A stretch of 64,000 nucleotides of DNA from Methylohalomonas lacus (GCF_024808875.1 NZ_JANUCT010000004.1:124001-188000); one strand, 5' to 3'. Counted from the first letter of the stretch, positions 54,301-63,208 are shown. Notes: a model not told the origin generated them from the sequence alone. Program-made: numbers and translations.

Positions 54301-56757
54301 AAACTGGCATTCGAGTTCGAACAGTACGACACGATCCAGTCGGGTACGAGCGTGTGCCGCCGCCACCGCTATCATCTTCTCGACTCTATCGTGATTGGCG
54401 TTGTTGAATTCGCTCCGGAGAGCATCGAGGTAAAGGTCCCAGTGTTTTTCCGGGTCATCGCGCCAGGCATCTTCACCGGCAAGCGTCAGAGCCAGGCGAT
54501 AATAACGCAAGGCGACGTCATGTGCGCTGGCGGCCTGGGCTCGATGCGCGGCTTCCGCAGACAGGGCGGCGATTCGCTGTCGCTCAGCGGGCTCGTGCAA
54601 TGAGGCTTGGCCGCGCTCGAAGTGCGCAATGGTGTCGAATAGTTGCCGCCCCGATAACGATCCGTCGTGGGCGGCCACGAGCTGGCGGCCAATGCGCAAG
54701 TGCAGTGCGGCGCGGGCATCCGGAGCGATCAGATCGTAGGCCGCTTGTTGCACCCGGTCGTGCGCAAACTTCAGACTATACGCATCCCAGATCAACAAGC
54801 CTTCCTTCAGCGCCGGCTTCAAGGCCTTTTCGGCATCCTGGCCAGAGCAGTCCGCCACCGTAGTCAGCACAGCGGGTTCGAACCGAACACCGATGGAAGC
54901 GCCTAGTCGCAGCATTTCCTGAGTTCGTTCCGGCAGCTCACGCAATCGCTGCAGCAGCAGGTCGATTACATTATCGGCTGGTGGCATTGCATCGAGCTGT
55001 TCGGAATCCCACAACCAACGCAGCTTGGCTTCGTCGAAACGCAAAACGCGCAGGTCCGCCATCCGCTTGAGCAACTGGTGACTGAAAAAAGGGTTACCAC
55101 CCGTTTTGGCGTATACCGTGGCGGCCAACTCGTCGGCGGCCTCGCGAGCCATATTCAGATTGGTGGCGATCATCGCGCCAATGTCGGCAGCCGAGAGATT
55201 ACCCAGCGTCGTGATACGCAACACCTCTGGCGCTTCGTTACGCATCACCCTCAATACCTCTTGCAGCGGGTGCGCCGCATCGACCTCGTTATCCCGATAG
55301 GCGCCGACAACCAGCAGTTTTCGAGCCTCCTGGGACTGCGCAATCGCCTGCAGCAGGTCCAGTGAGGGGCGGTCCATCCACTGCAGGTCGTCGAGGAAAA
55401 TCACCAGCGGCGTCAATTCGGCTGACAGGCTGCCAAGAAAAGCAACAAATACATAGTCCAGACGGTTCTGGGCTTCACGGACCCCCAATTCGTTGACGAC
55501 AGGCTGGGAGCCGATCAGGTGCTCCAACGACGGCACGATAGCGGTTAGCAGGCCGCCGTTACTGCCGACCGCCGCCAGAACCTTCTCTGCGACCACATCA
55601 CGCTGAGCTTGCGGTCGCGCCAGAATTTGCGCAACGATGGAATCTAAAGCCCGGGCCCACGCCGAGTAGGGCTGCAGCCGCTGGTACTGATCACATTTAC
55701 CTTCGGCGTAAATTCCGCCCGCCGAAAGCGTTGGCTCTCGCAATTGGTGTACAAGACTCGTTTTGCCGATTCCTGAATAGCCGGCGATGATGTAGACCAT
55801 GCGCCCGCCTCCCCGAACCTGATTCAAAGCCTGCAAAAGCGCCATGCGCTCAGTATCACGTCCGTACAGCCCGGTACCCGGTTGGTAGCGATCGGGGATA
55901 TCGTGGCGACCCAGCTCAAAATGGTCTACCTGACCCGCACCCGCAAACTGCTCCTGCGCAAGACTCAGGTCAAATTCCAAACCTCGTGCACTCTGGTATC
56001 GTCGGTCCGGTGATTTATCCAGAAGCTTCAGGATCATCGCCGAAACGATGCTCGGGATGTCCGCCCGGCGTTGATGCGGAGGAATCGGAGCCTGCGTCAT
56101 GTGCTGGTGGGCTAGTTCCAGCGGATCGGTTGCGGTGAAGGGTGGCTCACCGAGCAGCGCTTCATACAGCGTGGCGCCCAGCGCGTATAAGTCGCTGCGC
56201 TCGTCCACCCCGACATTCATTCGCCCGGTCGTTTCAGGTGCCATATAGGGCAGCATAGCTCCCAGACGCTGCTGATCGATGGGCTTGGCACCAGCGTGAA
56301 TGAGGGGCACGGCCAGCTCGAAATCGACCAGCGCAACGCGCTCAGTCGAAGAATTCCACAACAAATTGCCAGGGTGCACATCCCGGTGCAACACACCCAG
56401 CGCATGTAGTTCCTTGAGCTGCTGGCTGGCCGCCCGCGCTATCTTGAGCCAGGTACCTAATTGCAAGGTCTCTGATGACCGCAACAAGTCGCGTAGGGCG
56501 ACCTCCCCCAAACCCGGTATGACTAGCAGCGGCAAGCCCATGTGGCGATCCACCTCGACTTCACCCTGGCCCAGGGCACGCCGGTATTTTGCTTCCTTGG
56601 CGTAATTCGCCGCCAGCTCGTCGCCACGCTGCCCCGGTTGCGGAACCTTGAGCACGACAGTCGCGTCGTTGTCGCGCCTGCGGGCCGCTACCACCAGCGT
56701 TCGGGCGCTGGCGTAGATTTGCGATATTACGTGATAGGTTTCGAAGCGCTGCTGCAT
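51382..56757 (-). CDS. Ser/Thr kinase-ATPase-GAF-PAS-GGDEF signalling protein
   Basis: A 1791-residue multidomain protein. A kinase-like domain (about 10-275) keeps VLKVPQPG (Lys), HRDVHPGN (catalytic loop) and APE, but has DFE instead of DFG. A STAND/predicted-ATPase module (about 290-790) has Walker A GYSGIGKT near 327 and IFLDDLQW. A long helical TPR-like region (about 790-1290) is followed by GAF (about 1330-1470), PAS (about 1490-1610) and GGDEF (RLGGDEFAVI near 1698). Kinase-ATPase-GAF proteins normally end in a histidine kinase; here the output is predicted cyclic di-GMP synthesis. It stands alone, with 423 apparently empty bases upstream. Confidence 0.9.
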   Translation of the reverse strand: MQQRFETYHVISQIYASARTLVVAARRRDNDATVVLKVPQPGQRGDELAANYAKEAKYRRALGQGEVEVDRHMGLPLLVIPGLGEVALRDLLRSSETLQLGTWLKIARAASQQLKELHALGVLHRDVHPGNLLWNSSTERVALVDFELAVPLIHAGAKPIDQQRLGAMLPYMAPETTGRMNVGVDERSDLYALGATLYEALLGEPPFTATDPLELAHQHMTQAPIPPHQRRADIPSIVSAMILKLLDKSPDRRYQSARGLEFDLSLAQEQFAGAGQVDHFELGRHDIPDRYQPGTGLYGRDTERMALLQALNQVRGGGRMVYIIAGYSGIGKTSLVHQLREPTLSAGGIYAEGKCDQYQRLQPYSAWARALDSIVAQILARPQAQRDVVAEKVLAAVGSNGGLLTAIVPSLEHLIGSQPVVNELGVREAQNRLDYVFVAFLGSLSAELTPLVIFLDDLQWMDRPSLDLLQAIAQSQEARKLLVVGAYRDNEVDAAHPLQEVLRVMRNEAPEVLRITTLGNLSAADIGAMIATNLNMAREAADELAATVYAKTGGNPFFSHQLLKRMADLRVLRFDEAKLRWLWDSEQLDAMPPADNVIDLLLQRLRELPERTQEMLRLGASIGVRFEPAVLTTVADCSGQDAEKALKPALKEGLLIWDAYSLKFAHDRVQQAAYDLIAPDARAALHLRIGRQLVAAHDGSLSGRQLFDTIAHFERGQASLHEPAERQRIAALSAEAAHRAQAASAHDVALRYYRLALTLAGEDAWRDDPEKHWDLYLDALRSEFNNANHDRVEKMIAVAAAHARTRLDRVVLFELECQFAVARNDQNAAIDLALQALELLDIRFALDAPGLVEQAARLRAEIRLPSQGISTLAKMAEMHEPEHLAAVRVMVSAAGAAYVMRPKLWEVLTLQMVKTTLAQGRSPLAAFAYGFYGVLLAGVYQDIDKGYAFGRLSIQLLDHYGVEPLRAKIINLFDVFVRHWKEHLRKSLEELPRGLQSGIDYGDFEYGSYNAIQHGKHQVICGCPLDEVLEQQNAYIRIIDRLKMGYHLDFAHIWRQLAINLSGRARDPLALAGDEYDADALIPRLIAQSSNFLVFNIYCTQTMLAYLLGRNEQALAAADAAAQYSNYVSGMAEIAEHNFYHSLCLLAALESGAALHNRRLLRQVARNQRRLDVWARHAPMNFLHKYKLVVAERLRRSSSPHRAARFYEQSIQGARETYYLNDQALATELYAEYMLERGSTLLAAGLIREAMVLYGRWQAYEKVRQLSKRYAHELQVVAESDTKPTNNSSDAAVNFDVQSALRASVAIASETDVDALKCRLMLILAESAGAERGLLVLKDDSEWVLAAEFDEAGTQTTESALLGASNVPQVVFAQVMRRQQSLVLDDSADSDDVWEDPYFEAHDVPSLLCLPLLHGNEVRGLLYLENRQMPRVFSPNSVKVIEILAAQAIVAIEKARLLTTLEQRVEARTQELSRAKYELEQANTSLRVSEERFRLAMRATSEGLFDWDLVSGEIFFSPGWKRMLGYGDHELGNSRDTWLGLIDTAQRDAVSSDMDAHLAGERHNIELEYRMRHRDGHSVEVLTRASIVRAQDGTALRIVGCNVDVTAEREEQAAITYQALHDLLTGLPNRVLFTERLDAARKALQRNGTPFALHLLDLDRFKKCNDTLGHSAGDEVLRQTGARIQAVLRETDTVARLGGDEFAVIQAGVSRSEDVHMVADKLIASIGQPILLKDGVVTDVGCSIGIRIVENSALSADMLIRQADIALYRSKNGGRGLATVFSDELNGSADR

Positions 56758-57180
56758 TAACGATTCCCGTGCAGAGTGAGGGCGCTGAGCTGAGATCCCT
56801 CGCCTATCCGCCTGATGGACATAAAGTGGCCAAAACGGCCAGTTTATGTTTCCACGACCAGAACATGGGTCTCAAACCGTAATATGTCCGCAGTTTCTAG
56901 CATAACTCGTCCGAATTCGACATCGCTTTCGCGATTGGAGTCTCCTGACTAAGTGTTGGAAAAATTTCCCAAGCTCCAGGTTCTACAGAATAATCAATAT
57001 GTTAGAGAGCGCTCGGTTGCGTCGGTAACGTAGAAAAGGCTCCTTGCATATTTGTAAGGGAACACCCTGGAACCACCGGTCAAAGAAAGCCAGAAGGCTT
57101 GATCAAAGCCGTGCAGCCATTCCCCGGCGCCGGCCATTCTATAGCACAATTCGGATCAGCTATTTAGAATAACAGCCAGC

Positions 57181-57594
57181 ATGGACCTAGCATTGGCACT
57201 GGTCGAGGAGGATGAAGACAAGGAACTGGCTATGAGCATCGCCCGCAAGCTGGTGCTTTTCTACAAGCGGCCGGGCGGGCAGAAACAATTCAGCGAATTC
57301 ATAGACTGTATCATGCAGAACCTGACTGCGGATCTGTCCATTGAAAAGCTTGCCGACAGGGTCAATATGAGCCCGCGCAACTTCACCCGGCTGTTCTAGA
57401 AAGAACTGGATGATACGCCGGGTAAATTCATTGAGAAACTGCGACTTCGGCATGCCCGCATACTGCTCGAAAACAAAACCGCGGACTTGAAGGAAACTGC
57501 CGGCCAGTGCGGATTCAGGAGTGAGGAGCAGATGCGCAGGACATTTCTGCGGGAGCTCTGTGTCACTCCCCAGGAATATCGTTCCCGGTTCTAA
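57181..57594 (+). pseudogene. Remnant of a GlxA/FtrA-type AraC regulator
   Basis: The frame encodes the end of the GATase-like domain (MDLALALVEEDEDKELAMSI; LVLFYKRPGGQKQFS) and the AraC DNA-binding domain (LSIEKLADRVNMSPRNFTRLF, then KELDDTPGKFIEKLRLRHAR). An in-frame TAG at 57397 splits the domain between the two helix-turn-helix units, where a Gln is usual (CAG to TAG is one change). The N-terminal two thirds of the gene are absent. It is a clear pseudogene. The following 478 bases hold no convincing gene. Confidence 0.85.
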
Positions 57595-58072
57595 GCGTAT
57601 GCCTCAGATCACAGCTTCGGGCAAGCGCTCCTGATTATTGCGGCAGTACTCGACAATACCGTTCGATTTCTATTGGCTAACCTTGGATTCAACGATCTGG
57701 ATTATATGCGCCGGGGTGGTTTCAGGCCGGCCGGCGGAGAAGGGCGGTTCCGGGCTGTACTGGAATATCAGTTGCAACGCTTGCGCAATGTGATTCATCT
57801 CTATTTACCAGTATGGTTGGATCACATCATGACAGCATCTCACGGAATGATCTGTTCGGTGGCGTATACGCCGTTGAAACTGCGCTTCCTCGGTCCATTG
57901 ACCACTTTACGCTGTGAGAGTGGATGAGCGCGTTGGTCAATTGCAGTGATGAATTTGCGCCTTCGTTCGTTGCCACGCAGACAGGTGTTGGCATTTGCGA
58001 GAGACTCCCCAGTACTTACCCGTGAATGCCGAACGGTGTCCGCCCATGTCCACTACAGCAATGGAGAATAAA

Positions 58073-58360
58073 ATGAGTAAACAAGCACGTGGCGACCATG
58101 CCACCACAGACCGTCTCTCTGAGCGCGCCCACGAGTCGGTGAACCAATTCGCCAAGACGGCGGGCAAGGCCGAGGAACGGATCCGCCATGACGCCATCGA
58201 TGCGGAGGCCCGTATCAGAGATGTCGGGCAAAAAGCCAGGAAACGCTCTGACGAAACCCTGCACTCCATTAGCGTTTTTGTGCAGGATAAGCCCTTGACC
58301 TCCCTGGGTCTTGCCTTTGCCGCAGGGACCTTGCTGTCTGCTTTAAGACGTCGGTCATAG
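58073..58360 (+). CDS. DUF883/ElaB-like protein
   Basis: A 95-residue protein with a long charged helix (TDRLSERAHESVNQFAKTAG; EERIRHDAIDAEARIRDVGQ) and a C-terminal hydrophobic segment (PLTSLGLAFAAGTLLSALRRRS). This is the ElaB/YqjD-like DUF883 plan of a membrane-tethered helix, associated in E. coli with stationary phase and ribosome binding. GGAGA lies six bases before the ATG at 58073. About 295 bases without a recognisable gene follow before the convergent permease. Confidence 0.85.
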   Translation: MSKQARGDHATTDRLSERAHESVNQFAKTAGKAEERIRHDAIDAEARIRDVGQKARKRSDETLHSISVFVQDKPLTSLGLAFAAGTLLSALRRRS

Positions 58361-58655
58361 TATCTCGTTGCGGCTCGCAGGCATCAGGTGTGCCAGAGCC
58401 ACCGTCAGCAGGGCGTCTATCATGCTGAAGGCTTGTAGGCTGGCAGCACCATCGCCAGCCGCCCCGATAAGTAGTCAGTTACCCAGCAGCAGCAGCGCAA
58501 CCATCAAGTTTGTTTCCATCACTAGCACCGTGTGCCCGAACAGCCGCGCCTCCACACCACACGGCGTACCATGTCAACGACAGGGTCTTCAGGATGCGCG
58601 TGATGTCCCGGATGCTGTCGTTCCCGTCGGCCGCGTCGGTAGTGGCTCGCTTGCT

Positions 58656-59834
58656 TTATGGCCTATCATCCTGGCTGCTCAGCGAGCGTTTCAGACTGGT
58701 CTTAATCTCGCTCCAGATGGCTACGAAGAACGCCGTCAGGGGAACCGCGAGCACCATGCCGATAATGCCGCCCAGGGCTGTGCCCCAGAAGAACAGTGAA
58801 ATAACTACAAGTGCGGGGTGCAGGCCCGAGCGGTTGGCCATTATTCTCGGTGTCAGTAACCAGCTTTCCAGCAGTTGCACCGCCGCGAATACCAGTCCGG
58901 TCAGGAGCAGTAACTCAATGCCGCCACCCGGTTGCAGATAGGCCATGGGCAGGACCACCAGCAGTCCGATCAGGGTGCCCAAAAAGGGGACGATATTCAG
59001 TAACCCTAGCACTAGGCCGACAAGCACGCCGAACTCCAAGCCGACAAGCGTAAAGCTCAGGGCATATAAGGTACCCATGCACACGGCGATGATCAGCTGG
59101 CCCTGAAAGAAGGCGGTAACGTATCCCACGAACACATCCATGAAATACAGCACTTTCTGCTGGGTGCGCTTCTGGAAAACGGATAACAGTTCGGTCGCCT
59201 GTCCCCGGAGTAAATCCCCGGAGAGCAGAGTGAAGAACAGGAACAGGGGCACGAAACTGATACCTGCCAACAGTCCCAGAGAGGACATGATGATCCTGCC
59301 TGTGCCTTCCAGGACTGGCCGGGACTCTTCCCCATCACTGCTTTCCATGCCAGTGGAGATCATGGAACTGAGTACCGGGAAGTGAATGGAGAAATAGGCC
59401 TGCCAGCTTGCCAGTATGTCGGGCAAAACAGTCATCAACTGGACGGTCTGACTGGCCAGGATAGGAACGAGCAAGAAGATCAGGCCGCAGATACCCACGA
59501 CGAAGACCACCAGCAGAAGAATGATGGCCAGCATGCGGGGTAGGCGAAGCCGGCTCTCGAGAAACTCCACCACCGGATATAGCACTAGCGCCAGTATACC
59601 GGCCAGGGACAGTGGCAAGAGCAAGTTGTAGAATACATTTAGTAACCAGCCGAATGCCCACACGATAATTCCGATCAGCGCGGTCATTGCTACCAGACAC
59701 AACAGAATCGCTGTGTAGCGAAACAGGCGTAACTCAACCGCGTTGAATAGTTGTTTATCCGGACGTAACGCGGCCGGGTTTTGACCGGTATCCTTCGCCC
59801 CGCCAAACAGGGATTCCTGCGTGTCGTGGGGCAT
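58656..59834 (-). CDS. AI-2E/PerM family transporter
   Basis: Integral membrane protein of 392 residues of the AI-2E (TqsA/PerM/YhhT) family. The plan is two N-terminal helix pairs, a soluble central region (SIHFPVLSSMISTGMESSDG), and the C-terminal set of helices with the family motifs FVGYVTAFFQGQLIIAVCMG and GLVLGLLNIVPFLGTLIGLL. Members export the AI-2 signal or exchange sodium for protons; this one cannot be assigned. Fifteen bases separate it from the upstream DUF3185 gene, implying an operon. Confidence 0.9.
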   Translation of the reverse strand: MPHDTQESLFGGAKDTGQNPAALRPDKQLFNAVELRLFRYTAILLCLVAMTALIGIIVWAFGWLLNVFYNLLLPLSLAGILALVLYPVVEFLESRLRLPRMLAIILLLVVFVVGICGLIFLLVPILASQTVQLMTVLPDILASWQAYFSIHFPVLSSMISTGMESSDGEESRPVLEGTGRIIMSSLGLLAGISFVPLFLFFTLLSGDLLRGQATELLSVFQKRTQQKVLYFMDVFVGYVTAFFQGQLIIAVCMGTLYALSFTLVGLEFGVLVGLVLGLLNIVPFLGTLIGLLVVLPMAYLQPGGGIELLLLTGLVFAAVQLLESWLLTPRIMANRSGLHPALVVISLFFWGTALGGIIGMVLAVPLTAFFVAIWSEIKTSLKRSLSSQDDRP

Positions 59835-59848
59835 TGGGAATCTCTGCG

Positions 59849-60064
59849 TTAGTTATTTACGGATTTACCGAACAGCAGCAGTCCAACACCGGCCGTCGTA
59901 GAAGCCGCGCCAAGGATCAGGTGCCAGGTGGTGGAGTCAGTGAAGCGGCCGGTAACGGCCTCGGACACTTGATCGCCCAGGCTTTGGGACGACTGGTACG
60001 CAAAGAAAAGTAGGATTAAACCCACAACTAGCAATACAAGAGCCAGAATTCTATTACTTGCCAT
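59849..60064 (-). CDS. DUF3185 small membrane protein
   Basis: A 71-residue protein with two membrane helices (ILALVLLVVGLILLFFAYQS and LILGAASTTAGVGLLLFGK) joined by SLGDQVSEAVTGRFTDSTTW, the DUF3185 pattern. GGGGA lies before the ATG. Its function is unknown; it is often found among osmotic and general stress genes. It is probably translated with the AI-2E-type permease downstream. The 469 bases upstream to 60533 contain no gene I can support. Confidence 0.85.
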   Translation of the reverse strand: MASNRILALVLLVVGLILLFFAYQSSQSLGDQVSEAVTGRFTDSTTWHLILGAASTTAGVGLLLFGKSVNN

Positions 60065-60533
60065 TTAAATCCCCTTCTGGTTGATGTGATGCGAGGCAAC
60101 AGTATTCTATTGTTAAAAGAATGGTGCCCTGACCGCCACTCTAATTCATCATGATATATGAACTCGTTGGCACAGTTGTTTCGGATAAGCGGTAATATTT
60201 GGCCATTTTTCCTTGTCAAATTCCGACGCGTTTTTCTAGCGCTAGACATCTACGTCGAGCATGAAACGCTTGTATTTAATATCTTGCTTCAAGGCCATTC
60301 ATGGAACAGCAAAAAGGCGTTCAATCATGTTCAGAAAACGTCGTATGCCAAGACTGCGTAACGTATCCTGCCCTCAGTCATGTCGAGTATGACGTCTTAA
60401 ATCTTGCCGAACCTCTCATCCTGAAAGTTACAGACCTCATAGCCGCTAATAGAGGTGGCAATCCGCAACGTAGATCCGGGCTGTATATCATCGACGGCAG
60501 CGTAACTACTCTTCTATTGTGTCGTTGAATAGT

Positions 60534-60713
60534 TCATTGCGTCGCTTTCTTGACATCGCTTTTTATATCTCCGTACTTGGCTTCAGCCTTGCCGCCATGC
60601 TTCTCGGCTTTACCCTTGTGTTCCATGCTTTCGTTACCGGTTACCTTGCCGGCAACCTCCTTAACCTTTCCCTTTGCTTCTTTCGCACGACCCTTGACCT
60701 GATTCTTGTTCAT
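60534..60713 (-). CDS. CsbD-family stress protein
   Basis: A 59-residue, lysine-rich protein starting MNKNQVKGRAKEAKGKVKEV and ending KSDVKKATQ, a textbook CsbD-like sequence. The family is induced by general stress and its biochemical role is unknown. GGAG lies eight bases before the ATG at 60713. It belongs to a cluster of small stress-type genes on this side of the window. Confidence 0.9.
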   Translation of the reverse strand: MNKNQVKGRAKEAKGKVKEVAGKVTGNESMEHKGKAEKHGGKAEAKYGDIKSDVKKATQ

Positions 60714-60829
60714 GAGCTGATCTCCAGATGTTTATTTCGTTTGGGTTCTGCCTCTTACCATGAACTCATGTAGATGCAGGGTTAGGTATCCTAATATAAC
60801 TGAAACTTGAGCTCTGGTCGGTGTGTTGT

Positions 60830-61675
60830 CTAACTTATGCTGATTCGGGTTGTCGAGCTGGAGCAGCTCTCATCGCTCTCGTCTGTGTGCACCTTGAAGG
60901 ATTTCAGTGTGTTAGGCCCGAACGCCGTGCTGATGGCTACATCAGCGGCATCACGGCCACGGGCGATAAGAATACGTCCGATACGCGGCATATTGTTACG
61001 CGGATCAAATATGTACCACTTGCCGTCGAGGTAGACTTCAAACCAAGCCGCAAAATCCATTTCTCCATAGGGTGGTGGAATGCCCATGTCGCCCAGATAA
61101 CCAGTGCAGTAACGGGCTGGAATATTCATGCAGCGGCAGAATGCGATGGCGAGATGCGCGAAGTCGCGGCATACGCCCTTTTTCTCCTGAAAGACTTCCC
61201 ACGCGGTTCTTGTGTTTCGTGCATCGTGGTAGCCGAAGGCAATATGATGGTGAACGTAATCGCATATTGCCTGGGCTCTTGACCAGCCTGTGACATTATT
61301 GCTAAACAATTGCCATGCCGTATCACCCAGTAGATCCGTTTCGCAGTATCTACTACCAAGCAGGAACTGCAATGTATCGTCTGGAAGTTGTTCAACCGGT
61401 GTCTGTCGCGCCTGCGGATTCACCGCATCGGGCAAGCCGCTGTCATTGATGACGGCATCCGTGGATAGACGCAGAATACCTTTGGGCGCGACGATACGTG
61501 CGCTTTGGTTCCCGTAGCTGTCGAAAAAGGTATCAACGGTCACTAGTGGATCTGCAACAATTGGGTCCGAAAAAATCAGATCCGTGACCCTAGTGGAGTG
61601 CACCTTCAGTGTGAGGATCATCGGAGTTGGTTTGGGGCAATCGAATACCAGTTCGTAGCCAATACGTATCTTCAT
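60830..61675 (-). CDS. Transglutaminase-like protein
   Basis: A 281-residue transglutaminase-fold protein. The nucleophile region KGVCRDFAHLAIAFCR has Cys169 and the C-terminal acid is in WYIFDPRNN (Asp225). The usual D-x-H-A-W His is Ala here (MDFAAWFEV), so the catalytic set is incomplete or rearranged; I have seen similar substitutions in this subfamily. An N-terminal beta-rich domain precedes it. Transglutaminase-like genes recur in Anbu proteasome clusters, and an Anbu gene is the first gene of this minus-strand run. Confidence 0.87.
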   Translation of the reverse strand: MKIRIGYELVFDCPKPTPMILTLKVHSTRVTDLIFSDPIVADPLVTVDTFFDSYGNQSARIVAPKGILRLSTDAVINDSGLPDAVNPQARQTPVEQLPDDTLQFLLGSRYCETDLLGDTAWQLFSNNVTGWSRAQAICDYVHHHIAFGYHDARNTRTAWEVFQEKKGVCRDFAHLAIAFCRCMNIPARYCTGYLGDMGIPPPYGEMDFAAWFEVYLDGKWYIFDPRNNMPRIGRILIARGRDAADVAISTAFGPNTLKSFKVHTDESDESCSSSTTRISIS

Positions 61676-61718
61676 AATTTGGGTCCTGAGCTGTAGTCAT
61701 GTTTTGCAGGTTGGGCTG

Positions 61719-62471
61719 TCATGAATGATAGCCCCTGAGTACTGTATCCAAAGAGGTGATGATCGAGTTCCTCAGGACAGTCCACTGCTTTGCAGGAAAC
61801 AGAAGATTTTTCTGGTTTAGTTCCAGCTCGATACCCAGATAGTTGTCGGACGGGAATTTCTTCCTCAACGTTGCAGTGAAACCATCGTTGCGGCCTTCAT
61901 AGGGGAAGTTGCGACGAACTTTAAGGTCAGGTGCAGACAAATTGAGTACAGACTTCCAGTTTGCGCATAGGGTGCTTTCTCCTTGCCGGGTCGGATCATA
62001 GAGCAGGCCGATATCTGCGTGGCGCACCATGCCATTGAAGTTGTTTGTGAAACTGTGGCAGGAGATGTGAATCACTCTGCCCCGCTGGGCAATCCCCTGT
62101 GCGACCTGGCGTTCGGCTTGCGTGCGATAGGGTTGATAATAGTGTTCTACTATCTCTTGCCGAATTGCGGTAGGTAGCGCGCGAATTGCATCCGAATGCA
62201 GGTTTCGATGTCCGATGGAACGATTCAGATCCACCACCAGACGGCTTACCGTGGAAGTCTGTAGTGGCGCGTCGAAATTTCTAGCCAGGGCAGTGGCCAT
62301 GACCAGTGCCCCCGGATCAAAACCGCGATGGCTTTCCAGTAATGTGCTGCAGCTACGAAATAGATGGCGATAGGGTGCCGGGACCCGATTGCCGCCATGC
62401 TCGCAGGTTATCATCAGAGAAGTCGCTGTTGACGTTGCTTTTTGTTCTTGAGTAGCGCATTCAGACTGCAT
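61719..62471 (-). CDS. N-formylglutamate amidohydrolase-like protein
   Basis: A 250-residue zinc hydrolase of the FGase family. The metal and active-site patterns are in MITCEHGGNRVP, RLVVDLNRS, VIHISCHSF and YLGIELELNQ. The FGase step belongs to histidine degradation, but no hut genes are present, and this smaller form in Anbu neighbourhoods probably acts on another N-acyl or amide bond. It starts 11 bases after the Anbu gene ends, a strong sign of a shared transcript. Confidence 0.85.
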   Translation of the reverse strand: MQSECATQEQKATSTATSLMITCEHGGNRVPAPYRHLFRSCSTLLESHRGFDPGALVMATALARNFDAPLQTSTVSRLVVDLNRSIGHRNLHSDAIRALPTAIRQEIVEHYYQPYRTQAERQVAQGIAQRGRVIHISCHSFTNNFNGMVRHADIGLLYDPTRQGESTLCANWKSVLNLSAPDLKVRRNFPYEGRNDGFTATLRKKFPSDNYLGIELELNQKNLLFPAKQWTVLRNSIITSLDTVLRGYHS

Positions 62472-62482
62472 GTTCGGTAGCT

Positions 62483-63208
62483 CTACCAGTCCAGGTCAGG
62501 CAACCGACCGAAGACTTCTCGGGTACCTGCACTCCACTCCTTGCCCAATGTCGTGAAATAGGCATCGTCCGGATCGAATCGTCGACGCATGGTGACTGCG
62601 AAACTGTCGAGCTTGTAACAGATCAGATCAATCGGCATGCCGACGGACAAATTGCTGCGCATGGTAGATTCGAAAGATACAAGGACACACTTCGTGGCGT
62701 CATTGAGTGTTGTAGAACGGGTTATTGCCCAGTCAATAATGGGCTTCCCGTATTTGGTTTCACCAGTCTGAAAATAGGGCGTTTGGTCTCCAGCCTCGAT
62801 AAAATTGCCTTCGGCATAGATACGAAAGAGACGCGGCGGCTCGCCCCTGATCTGACCGCCTAGTATGAACGAGGCGTGAAACCCATTATTATTTTTCTTC
62901 AAGTGTTGACCGTCGCGTCTGTCCACTAATCGCATGGCATCCGAGACCAGTAACGCAACGTCAAACATGGATTCGGCGTTCCATAGGCTAGGGCAGTCAG
63001 GTCGTTTCCCGTTTTGCCTGAGAATGCTGATGACCGCCTGGGTACCACCGAGGTTACCCGAACTTAGCAACACGATAACCCGGTCCCCAGCCCGCTCAAA
63101 GAGATTCAGTTTGCAAAAACTGGCAAAGTTATCGACGCCGGCATGGGTGCGGGAATCCGACGCGAATATCATGCCGCTCTCTAGCATTACACCGACACAG
63201 TAGGTCAT
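62483..63208 (-). CDS. Anbu (ancestral beta-subunit) proteasome-like peptidase
   Basis: A 241-residue Ntn-fold protein beginning MTYCVGVMLESGMIFASDSR. The penultimate Thr would be the catalytic nucleophile after Met removal, and SDSRTHAGVD and VLLSSGNLGGTQAV match the Anbu group of bacterial proteasome homologues. Anbu forms large open helical assemblies and usually sits with transglutaminase, alpha-E and ATP-grasp genes. Here it leads an operon with an FGase-like and a transglutaminase-like gene; the alpha-E and ATP-grasp partners are not in the window. Confidence 0.92.
   Translation of the reverse strand: MTYCVGVMLESGMIFASDSRTHAGVDNFASFCKLNLFERAGDRVIVLLSSGNLGGTQAVISILRQNGKRPDCPSLWNAESMFDVALLVSDAMRLVDRRDGQHLKKNNNGFHASFILGGQIRGEPPRLFRIYAEGNFIEAGDQTPYFQTGETKYGKPIIDWAITRSTTLNDATKCVLVSFESTMRSNLSVGMPIDLICYKLDSFAVTMRRRFDPDDAYFTTLGKEWSAGTREVFGRLPDLDW

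Noticed and set aside
45229-57399. Reassignment of TAG as a sense codon, suggested by the two in-frame TAGs in pncA and the AraC remnant
   Set aside because: serS, uvrC and the diguanylate cyclase end normally at TAG, so TAG is used as a stop in this genome.
57673-57927. 84-aa plus-strand frame after the AraC remnant
   Set aside because: GTG/ATG-less context, no ribosome site and no recognisable motif.
58368-58655. Plus-strand frames between the DUF883 gene and the permease
   Set aside because: They run into the permease on the other strand and show no protein-like pattern.
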